Below are positions 24,533 through 30,091 of a DNA stretch of 30,091 bases, in pieces (the first letter of the stretch is position 1; every line of letters begins with the position of its first letter). Position numbers and translations under genes: made by a program. This stretch comes from Oscillospiraceae bacterium. Lineage in GTDB: Bacteria; Bacillota; Clostridia; Oscillospirales; Oscillospiraceae. The stretch spans positions 1 through 30,091 of the forward strand of contig JAHHSD010000021.1 in the NCBI GenBank assembly GCA_020025425.1, given 5' to 3'. Under the pieces are notes generated by a model that ran no database searches, was not told where the DNA came from, and saw only the letters and a program-made list of their open reading frames with translations.

Positions 24533-25858
24533 ATGAAACCCTTGGTCGCCATCGTGGGCCGCCCCAATGTGGGCAAGTCCATGCTCTTCAACAAGCTGTG
24601 CGGACAGCGGCTGTCCATCGTGGAGGATACCCCCGGCGTCACCCGGGACCGGCTGTATGCCCAGTGTGACTGGCGCAACCGCACCTTCGACATTGTGGAT
24701 ACCGGCGGTATCGAGCCGGGCACCGAGAACCAGATCCTGGCCTTCATGCGGGAGCAGGCTGAGATCGCCATTCAGACCGCCGACGTCATCATTTTTGTCT
24801 GCAACGTCAAGACCGGCATGACCGCCGCCGACCAGGACGTGGCCAACATGCTCCTGCGGGCCCACAAGCCCGTGGTCCTGGCCGTCAACAAGGCCGACCA
24901 GGTGGGCGTGGAGAATCCCGACGTCTACGAGTTCTATAACCTGGGCCTGGGTGACCCCATCGCGGTGTCCGCCGTCCACGGCCACGGCACCGGCGACCTG
25001 CTGGACGCCTGCTTTGCCTACTTCCCCCCCGAGGACGAGGAGGAAGAGGAGGAGGACGACACCATCAAGGTGGCCATCATCGGCAAGCCCAATGTGGGTA
25101 AGTCCTCCCTGGTCAACCGCATCTTGGGCGAGGAGCGTGTGATCGTCTCCAACATGGCCGGCACCACCCGGGACGCGGTGGACAGCTATTTTGAGAATGA
25201 CAAGGGCAAGTACGTCTTTATCGACACCGCCGGCATGCGCAAGAAGGCCAGAGTGGACGACCGGATCGAGAAGTTCTCCGTCCTGCGGGGTACCATGGCC
25301 ATCGAGCGGGCAGACGTGTGTCTCATTATGATCGACGCCCAGGAGGGGGTCACCGAGCAGGACACCAAGGTGGCCGGCCTGGCCCACGAGGCAGGTAAGG
25401 CCTGCATCATCGTCCTGAACAAGTGGGACGCCGTGGAGAAGGACGGCAAGACCATGGACAAGATGCGGGAGGACATCCGCCGGGACCTGAGCTTTATGAC
25501 CTACGCCCCCATCCTGTTCATCTCCGCCCTCACCGGCCAGCGTGTGGACCGGCTCTTTGAGCTGATCAACTATGTGAACAACCAGGCCACCACCCGGATT
25601 TCCACCGGCATGCTCAACAACGTGCTGGCCGACGCCACAGCCCGGGTGCAGCCCCCCACGGACAAGGGCCGCCGCCTGAAGATCTACTATATGACCCAGG
25701 TGGGCATCCGCCCGCCCCACTTTGTCTGCTTCTGCAATGACGCCAGACTGTTCCACTTCTCTTACCGGCGCTATTTGGAGAACCAGATCCGTGCCACCTT
25801 CGGCCTGGAGGGTACCCCTGTGCGGCTCACCGTCCGGCAGAAGGGGGAGAAGGAATAA
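24533..25858 (+). CDS. der: Der (EngA), double GTPase for 50S ribosome assembly
   Basis: A 441-residue protein with two tandem G domains, found only in Der. The first P-loop is GRPNVGKS at about 8-15 with DTPGVTRDR and NKADQ. A Glu/Asp-rich linker follows. The second P-loop is GKPNVGKS at about 183-190, with DTAGMRKKARVDD and LNKWDAVEKDG. The C-terminal KH-like domain begins near RISTGMLNNVLADA and includes YYMTQVGIRPPHFVCFCND. Der binds the 50S subunit and is usually essential. The ATG at 24533 follows GGAAAGG. The stop codon is 12 bases before plsY, so the two are surely cotranscribed. Confidence 0.98.
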   Translation: MKPLVAIVGRPNVGKSMLFNKLCGQRLSIVEDTPGVTRDRLYAQCDWRNRTFDIVDTGGIEPGTENQILAFMREQAEIAIQTADVIIFVCNVKTGMTAADQDVANMLLRAHKPVVLAVNKADQVGVENPDVYEFYNLGLGDPIAVSAVHGHGTGDLLDACFAYFPPEDEEEEEEDDTIKVAIIGKPNVGKSSLVNRILGEERVIVSNMAGTTRDAVDSYFENDKGKYVFIDTAGMRKKARVDDRIEKFSVLRGTMAIERADVCLIMIDAQEGVTEQDTKVAGLAHEAGKACIIVLNKWDAVEKDGKTMDKMREDIRRDLSFMTYAPILFISALTGQRVDRLFELINYVNNQATTRISTGMLNNVLADATARVQPPTDKGRRLKIYYMTQVGIRPPHFVCFCNDARLFHFSYRRYLENQIRATFGLEGTPVRLTVRQKGEKE

Positions 25859-25870
25859 GGGGGTTATATT

Positions 25871-26557
25871 ATGCCGAACGTTTCCGCCATTCCGGCAAGC
25901 TCTGTGATCTGCTGGGACGGGCTCATCCGGCCCATGCTCATCGTCGCCGTGATCGCATACTTCTGCGGCTGCTTCAACGGCGCCGTCATTGTCTCCAAAT
26001 ATATCCTGCGGGATGATGTGCGCACCCACGGCAGCGGCAACGCGGGACTGACCAACTTCTACCGCACCTTCGGCGGCCCCCTGACCGCCGTGGTGGTGCT
26101 GTGCGATGTGCTGAAGGCGGTCATTGCCATCCTGCTGGGCCGCTTCCTGATGATGCGGGGAATCGTCGATTTCAACAATCAGGTCCATCTCCTGGCCACC
26201 TACTGGGCGGCCCTGTTCTGCCTGCTGGGCCACATCTTCCCCTGCATGTTCCACTTCAAGGGGGGCAAGGGCATTCTGTCCGGCGGCACCATCGCCATCA
26301 TGATCGACTGGCGGCTGGCCCTGGTGGTCTGGGGCGGCTTCCTGATCCTGGCCGTGCTGACCAAGTATGTGTCCCTGGGCTCCTGCTGGGCCGGGGCCAC
26401 CTTCCCCATCGCCACCTGGCTGTTCGTCAGCCGTGACCCCTTTGTGGTGGTGCTGTCCATCATCATCGGCGGACTGCTGCTGTACATGCACCGGAGCAAC
26501 ATCAAGCGTCTGCTCAGCGGCACGGAAAATAAATTCAGCCTGCACCGCAAAAAGTGA
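25871..26557 (+). CDS. plsY: PlsY, acyl-phosphate:glycerol-3-phosphate acyltransferase
   Basis: A 228-residue membrane enzyme with about five to seven hydrophobic segments. It puts the first acyl chain on glycerol-3-phosphate using acyl-phosphate made by PlsX. The three PlsY motifs are visible: THGSGNAGLTNFYRTFGG, HIFPCMFHFKGGKG and the C-terminal HRSNIKRLLSGTENK. A hydrophilic start of about 20 residues precedes the first membrane helix. AAGGGGG lies seven bases before the ATG. Its substrate comes from GpsA, the next gene, 34 bases downstream, so the pair forms a functional unit. Confidence 0.96.
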   Translation: MPNVSAIPASSVICWDGLIRPMLIVAVIAYFCGCFNGAVIVSKYILRDDVRTHGSGNAGLTNFYRTFGGPLTAVVVLCDVLKAVIAILLGRFLMMRGIVDFNNQVHLLATYWAALFCLLGHIFPCMFHFKGGKGILSGGTIAIMIDWRLALVVWGGFLILAVLTKYVSLGSCWAGATFPIATWLFVSRDPFVVVLSIIIGGLLLYMHRSNIKRLLSGTENKFSLHRKK

Positions 26558-26591
26558 TTGCATCGTTTTTTGAAATGAAGGAGGAAATCGT

Positions 26592-27593
26592 ATGAAGATC
26601 ACAGTACTGGGCAGCGGCGCCTGGGGCACCGCTCTGGCCCTTCTGCTTTTCGAGAACGGAAACGACGTGACCCTGTGGTCCTACACCGAGGAGGAATCCA
26701 GGGTGCTGCGGGAGACCCGTGAGAACCCCATGCTCAAGGGGGTCGCCCTGCCCGAGGGGATGCACTTCTCCACCGACATGGCCTGCGTGAAGGGCTGCGG
26801 ACTGGTGGTCGTGGCCACCCCCTCCTTCGCCGTGCGCTCCACTGCCGCCCAGCTGGCCCAGCTGGCCGACCCCGGCACCATCCTGGTGTCCGTGTCCAAG
26901 GGCATCGAGAAGGACAGCTCCCTGCGGCTGAGCCAGGTCATCGAGTCCGAGGTGGGGGAGAAGTGCCCGGTGGTGGTGCTCTCCGGCCCCTCCCACGCCG
27001 AGGAGGTGGGGCGGCATATCCCCACCGGCGTGGTGGCCGCCTCCGAGGACCTGGAGGTGGCCCAGCAGGTCCAGAGCATCTTTATGAACGACCGCTTCCG
27101 GGTCTACACCAGCGATGATAAGGTGGGCACCGAGCTGTGCGCCGCCCTGAAAAACGTCATTGCCCTGTGCGCCGGCTGCTGTGACGGCATGGGTCTGGGG
27201 GACAATACCAAGGCCCTGCTGATGACCCGCGGCCTGGCCGAGATGGCCCGTCTGGGCGTGGCGATGGGCGGACGGAAGGACACCTTCGCCGGCCTGGCCG
27301 GTGTGGGCGACCTGATCGTCACCTGCACCTCCATGCATTCCCGCAACCGCCGCTGTGGCATCCTGATCGGTCAGGGCAAGCCGGTGGAGCAGGCGGTGAA
27401 GGAGATCGGCGCGGTGGTGGAGGGCTACTACGCCGCCGCCAATGCCCGTACCCTGGCCCAGAAGATGGGAGTGGAGATGCCCATTGCCCAGGCCGCCTAC
27501 GAGGTCCTCTACGAGGGCCGGGACGTCCGCGGGGTGATCGGCTCCCTGATGAAGCGGGACAAGCGCTCCGAGCTGGAGGAGAGCTGGACCTGA
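26592..27593 (+). CDS. gpsA: GpsA, NAD(P)-dependent glycerol-3-phosphate dehydrogenase
   Basis: A 333-residue soluble enzyme that reduces dihydroxyacetone phosphate to sn-glycerol-3-phosphate, the substrate of PlsY. The Rossmann loop is G7-S-G-A-W-G12 in VLGSGAWGTALA. SGPSHAEEV, ALKNVIALCAGCCDGMGLGDN with the catalytic-type Lys, and LAGVGDLIVTCTS with SRNRRCG are the family blocks. GAAGGAGG lies ahead of the ATG. It is the last gene of the operon and a strong terminator follows 21 bases after the stop codon. In several Firmicutes spoIVA follows here, but not in this window. Confidence 0.98.
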   Translation: MKITVLGSGAWGTALALLLFENGNDVTLWSYTEEESRVLRETRENPMLKGVALPEGMHFSTDMACVKGCGLVVVATPSFAVRSTAAQLAQLADPGTILVSVSKGIEKDSSLRLSQVIESEVGEKCPVVVLSGPSHAEEVGRHIPTGVVAASEDLEVAQQVQSIFMNDRFRVYTSDDKVGTELCAALKNVIALCAGCCDGMGLGDNTKALLMTRGLAEMARLGVAMGGRKDTFAGLAGVGDLIVTCTSMHSRNRRCGILIGQGKPVEQAVKEIGAVVEGYYAAANARTLAQKMGVEMPIAQAAYEVLYEGRDVRGVIGSLMKRDKRSELEESWT

Positions 27594-27614
27594 GCCAAAG
27601 AAAAGTCCATAGAG

Positions 27615-27645
27615 GAGCAGACGGAATTTCCGTCTGCTCTTTTTT
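27615..27645 (+). terminator. Intrinsic terminator after gpsA
   Basis: A perfect 10-base stem, GAGCAGACGG (27615-27624) with CCGTCTGCTC (27630-27639), is followed by six T residues. It isolates the gpsA operon from the sleC-like genes. Confidence 0.92.
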
Positions 27646-27727
27646 ATTGTTCAGGGGCAAACAGGGGGGCTGCGGCATAGGCTGGAGAAGCAAACAGGCG
27701 GCAGGTCCGCCGGAACAGGGGGAAAAT

Positions 27728-28117
27728 ATGGATGGTTTTGGAAAACTGAGCGTCAGAGTTTACACCTCAACGGCTCAGCTGCCGGTGGCCGGGGCCACCG
27801 TGGTGGTGACCACGCGGGGGGAGCATGGAAAAGTGAAGCTGCTGAGTGTCCAGAGCACGGACCGGAACGGGGAGATCAAGCCGGTGATCATCGCGACCCC
27901 GGGAATTGACGAGAGTACGGCGCCGGAGGAGGGGCAGCCCTATGCCGACTGCGATGTGTGGGCGGAGGCCCCCGGCTTTGCGGTGCTGGTGATGGAGGGC
28001 GTGCAGGTGTTTCCGGGGGTGGACACGGTGCAGAATATGGAGCTCAGCCCCCTGTCCCAGGGGGAGACCAGTCTGCAGGAGACAGATGTGCGGGAGACTC
28101 CCGACCAGAAGCTGTGA
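27728..28117 (+). CDS. SleC N-terminal-like protein (carboxypeptidase regulatory-like domain)
   Basis: A 129-residue protein that matches the layout of the N-terminal domain of clostridial SleC, here a separate gene. It starts GKLSVRVYTSTAQLPVAGAT, the beta-rich regulatory-like fold. It continues through WAEAPGFAVLVMEGVQVFPG and VQNMELSPLS, very close in pattern to the SleC pre/pro region as I recall it. No signal peptide is seen. In C. difficile and C. perfringens that domain is removed by Csp proteases to activate SleC. A separate chain would need another control, or act as a chaperone for the catalytic chain. The ATG at 27728 follows AGGGGG. The next gene begins 10 bases after the stop codon. 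I could not recognise a sporulation-sigma promoter in the 82 bases upstream. Confidence 0.75.
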   Translation: MDGFGKLSVRVYTSTAQLPVAGATVVVTTRGEHGKVKLLSVQSTDRNGEIKPVIIATPGIDESTAPEEGQPYADCDVWAEAPGFAVLVMEGVQVFPGVDTVQNMELSPLSQGETSLQETDVRETPDQKL

Positions 28118-28127
28118 GGTGGATGCC

Positions 28128-29330
28128 ATGTCGAGTATAACCCCTTATATTCCGAGTACCATTACCGTCCACCTGGGCCCTCCGGATCAGTGGGCGGAGA
28201 ATGTGACGGTACCGTTCCTTGATTATGTGAAGAACGTGGTATCCAGCGAGATCTATCCCACTTGGGAGGAGGCGGCCATCCGGGCCAATATCCTGGCGGT
28301 GGTCTCCTTTGCGCTGAACCGGGTGTACACAGAGTACTACCCCAGCCGGGGCTATGACTTCCAGATCACCGCCAGCACCGCCTACGACCAGAAATTCATC
28401 CGGGACCGGAGTATTTTTGAGAACATCGGGCAGATCGTGGATGAGATGTTCAACGATTACCTGCGCCGGGTGGGCAGCGTGGAACCTCTGGCCGCCAAGT
28501 TCTGCAACGGAACCACCGCCACCTGTGACGGACTGTCCCAGTGGGGCAGCCAGGATCTGGCCAAACAGGGCAAGAGCTACATGGAGATTTTGCGGTACTA
28601 CTACGGCCCGGACATCGAGCTGGTCATGAACGCCCCTGTGGAGGACCTGGGGGACCGACAGAACTATCCGGGGCGGCCCGTACGGCTGGGAGATGTGGGC
28701 GAGCCGGTATTCATCATACAGGCCAGTCTGAACCGGATCTCCCGAAATTACCCGGCTATCCCAAAAATCTGGCCCGCGGACGGCATTTATGGGGAAAAGA
28801 CGGAGGAGGCCGTGAAGGAGTTTCAAAGGATCTTCAATCTGACCCCGGACGGGATCGTGGGCAAGGCGACCTGGTACAAACTGGTGGCCATCTATGTGGG
28901 AGTGTCCCGTCTGTCTGAGCTGGCCAGTGAGGGACAGCTCTATGACAAGGTGGGCTTTCAGTATCCCGGCGTGCTGCGTGAGGGCAGCCGGGGCCAGGGG
29001 GTGCAGACGCTCCAATACATGCTGGCGATTTTGGCCCAGTTTTATCCGGAGCTGGAGGATGTCAAGGCAGATGGGGTGTTCGGTCCCGCTACCACCCAGG
29101 CCGTACTGGCCTTTCAGCACAGTCACGGCCTGTCCCCGGATGGCGTGGTGGGGGAGCAGACCTGGGATGCGATTTACAGGGACTATATCGGCATCGGCAA
29201 CTATCTGGAGCGGGACCGGGTGCGTTTCCCCGGGGAGAACCGCCGGACCCACGGCGCCCGGATCGGCCAGGACCCGGGCATGACCATGGAGCAGGGACAG
29301 AAGGATCAGAAAGGCGGGGTGCGGGTATGA
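28128..29330 (+). CDS. sleC: SleC-like spore cortex-lytic enzyme, catalytic part with two peptidoglycan-binding domains
   Basis: A 400-residue protein. Residues 1-180 match the catalytic domain of SleC and the SpoIID lytic transglycosylase fold. SSEIYPTWEEAAIRANILAV carries E41, aligned by pattern with the SpoIID catalytic Glu; FALNRVYTEYYPSRGYDF and DGLSQWGSQDLAKQGKSY follow. Two PG_binding_1 domains come next, about 184-258 (DGIYGEKTEEAVKEFQRIF) and 283-351 (ADGVFGPATTQAVLAFQHS). In Clostridia SleC cuts cortex peptidoglycan at germination. Clostridial SleC as I recall it has one such domain and an N-terminal propeptide; here there are two domains and the propeptide-like part is the preceding gene. 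No signal peptide, as in SleC homologues. GAGGTGG precedes the ATG. Confidence 0.82.
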   Translation: MSSITPYIPSTITVHLGPPDQWAENVTVPFLDYVKNVVSSEIYPTWEEAAIRANILAVVSFALNRVYTEYYPSRGYDFQITASTAYDQKFIRDRSIFENIGQIVDEMFNDYLRRVGSVEPLAAKFCNGTTATCDGLSQWGSQDLAKQGKSYMEILRYYYGPDIELVMNAPVEDLGDRQNYPGRPVRLGDVGEPVFIIQASLNRISRNYPAIPKIWPADGIYGEKTEEAVKEFQRIFNLTPDGIVGKATWYKLVAIYVGVSRLSELASEGQLYDKVGFQYPGVLREGSRGQGVQTLQYMLAILAQFYPELEDVKADGVFGPATTQAVLAFQHSHGLSPDGVVGEQTWDAIYRDYIGIGNYLERDRVRFPGENRRTHGARIGQDPGMTMEQGQKDQKGGVRV

Positions 29331-29911
29331 GCATGGAGAAGATGCACAGGGCACAGATCGAGCGGGCAATGGTGTCCCGGCCGGTGCGCAGCCTGCAATA
29401 CATGCTGCGGAGACTTTCCAAGCGGTACACCTTCCTGCCCGAGGTGGTACCGGACGGATATTTTGGGGACAGGACGCTGGAGGCGGTCATGCTGTTCCAG
29501 AAGTATTTCCTGCCCCCGGTCAACGGAGTGGTGGACCAGAGGACCTGGACGGCCATCCGGGACCGCTGGGTGGCCATGGAGCGGGAGCTGTCCCTGCCCC
29601 GGCAGCTGCGCGGGTTTCCCCGGGGGACCCAGGTGGAGATCGGGGAGAGCGCGGAAGTCCTCTATCTGGTGCAGGCCATGTTCCAAAGCCTGTCCCGGGT
29701 GATTGAGGGTGTGGAGGAGGAAGTGATGGACGGCATCCAGAACGGAAGCTCGGTGGCCAACACCCTGTGGCTTCAGCATCGGGCTGGTCTTCCCGCAACA
29801 GGTGCGGTGGACCAGCAGACCTGGAATGTACTCACCCGGCTCTACGAAATGTTCGTGGTCCGACCGCCCCAGCAGGTAAATCGGAAGGTTCTGCTGCCGG
29901 GCCGGGGCTGA
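29327..29911 (+). CDS. Peptidoglycan-binding protein linked to sleC
   Basis: A 194-residue protein whose ATG overlaps the stop codon of the sleC-like gene in an ATGA, so translation is probably coupled. It holds one clear PG_binding_1 domain (about 20-80), with VRSLQYMLRRLS and PDGYFGDRTLEAVMLFQKYF. A second, degenerate copy (about 105-180) includes VLYLVQAMFQSLS and GLPATGAVDQQTWNVLTRL. There is no catalytic domain, membrane segment or signal peptide. It may help hold the lytic enzyme in the cortex or compete with it for substrate. A second ATG at 29333 would shorten it by two residues. No terminator with a T-tract was seen after it. Confidence 0.8.
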   Translation: MSMEKMHRAQIERAMVSRPVRSLQYMLRRLSKRYTFLPEVVPDGYFGDRTLEAVMLFQKYFLPPVNGVVDQRTWTAIRDRWVAMERELSLPRQLRGFPRGTQVEIGESAEVLYLVQAMFQSLSRVIEGVEEEVMDGIQNGSSVANTLWLQHRAGLPATGAVDQQTWNVLTRLYEMFVVRPPQQVNRKVLLPGRG

Positions 29912-29970
29912 AAGAAAATTTTAGAAACTTCGGGCCGAATAAAAAAATTTTAAAAAAATGAAAAAAAGAC

Positions 29971-29999
29971 TTGCTTTTTGGAAAACGGTATGGTAATAT
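29971..29999 (+). promoter_or_regulatory. Promoter of the tRNA-Pro gene
   Basis: TTGCTT (29971-29976) and TAATAT (29994-29999) are spaced by 17 bases in an AT-rich block after the sleC-like genes. A short hairpin, GGGCC with GGCCC at about 30013-30024, lies in the predicted 5' extension before the mature tRNA. Confidence 0.65.
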
Positions 30000-30036
30000 A
30001 CAGAAGTCGTCCGGGCCACGGCCCAGACAAAGACAA

Positions 30037-30091
30037 CCGGGTGTGGCGAAGTTTGGTATCGCGCTTGAATGGGGTTCAAGAGGCCCTGAGT
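30037..30091 (+). tRNA. tRNA-Pro (anticodon GGG), 5' part only
   Basis: The acceptor 5' strand CCGGGTG (30037-30043) is followed by T8, a D-stem GCGA/TCGC with loop AGTTTGGTA, and an anticodon stem CTTGA/TCAAG. The loop is ATGGGGT, giving anticodon GGG with G37, as expected for proline. The T-stem begins CTGAG before the window ends. About 20 bases of the 3' end are missing, so the acceptor pairing cannot be checked. Confidence 0.85.

Noticed and set aside
24488..26629. A 713-codon open frame on the minus strand opposite der and plsY
   Set aside because: It mirrors the GC-rich codon pattern of the plus-strand genes, is His/Gly/Val-rich with no known motifs, and the plus strand encodes unmistakable Der and PlsY.
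28060..28130. Frameshift as the cause of the split SleC-like genes
   Set aside because: The second gene has its own GAGGTGG site and ATG at normal spacing, and the first ends in a natural acidic linker, so two genes are more likely. A single-base error cannot be fully excluded from one sequence.
29912..29970. Terminator in the A/T-rich block after the third sleC-operon gene
   Set aside because: It has A-runs and the palindrome AAAATTTT, and a tiny TTCGG/CCGAA hairpin, but no stem followed by T residues on the coding strand.

Overview
The window is a GC-rich stretch of a spore-forming, meso-diaminopimelate-type Clostridia chromosome. It most resembles the gut Oscillospiraceae (Flavonifractor/Oscillibacter-like); that placement is inference from gene order and protein style, not from a search. 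The evidence is a complete run of division and cell-wall (dcw) genes led by mraZ, a MurE carrying the DNPR motif of diaminopimelate-adding enzymes, a SleC-like spore-cortex lytic module, and the DUF512-der-plsY-gpsA gene order common in Firmicutes. Nearly all genes are ordinary housekeeping genes with clear ribosome binding sites. Many promoters match the sigma-A pattern with a 17-base spacer.

Layout. 1-1.6 kb, minus strand: the start of purE, preceded by a 27-codon leader ORF with its own promoter and terminator, then a family-1-like glycosyltransferase. 1.7-4.2 kb: a PAP2 lipid phosphatase (plus), a low-GC CPBP membrane protease (minus) flanked by hairpins, and a family-4 uracil-DNA glycosylase (minus). 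4.5-17.7 kb: the dcw cluster mraZ-rsmH-ftsL-PBP-murE-mraY-ftsW-murG-murA-ftsQ-ftsZ, all plus strand. MraZ-type repeats lie just after its promoter, ftsZ has a separate promoter, and murD, murF and ftsA are absent from the cluster. 17.7-20 kb, minus strand: a small acidic-tailed protein of unknown function and an NCS2 uracil permease behind an attenuator-like leader. 20.1-23 kb: a variant lysA and a GT39-like membrane glycosyltransferase. 23.1-27.6 kb: the operon DUF512 radical-SAM protein, der, plsY, gpsA. 27.7-29.9 kb: three genes that together look like a split SleC spore-cortex-lytic enzyme plus an extra peptidoglycan-binding protein. The window ends inside a tRNA-Pro(GGG) gene.

How the genes work together. 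murA starts peptidoglycan precursor synthesis; murE, mraY and murG carry it to lipid II. FtsW and the class B PBP polymerise and crosslink it at the septum under FtsZ, FtsL and FtsQ. lysA consumes diaminopimelate, the residue MurE adds. The PAP2 protein may recycle the lipid carrier. plsY and gpsA make phospholipid. The sleC-like genes would degrade spore cortex at germination.

No CRISPR array, insertion sequence, prophage or defence system was seen. The least explained elements are the purE leader ORF with its terminator, the split SleC module, the conserved-looking 144-residue acidic protein, and the regulatory leaders of the uracil permease and ftsZ.
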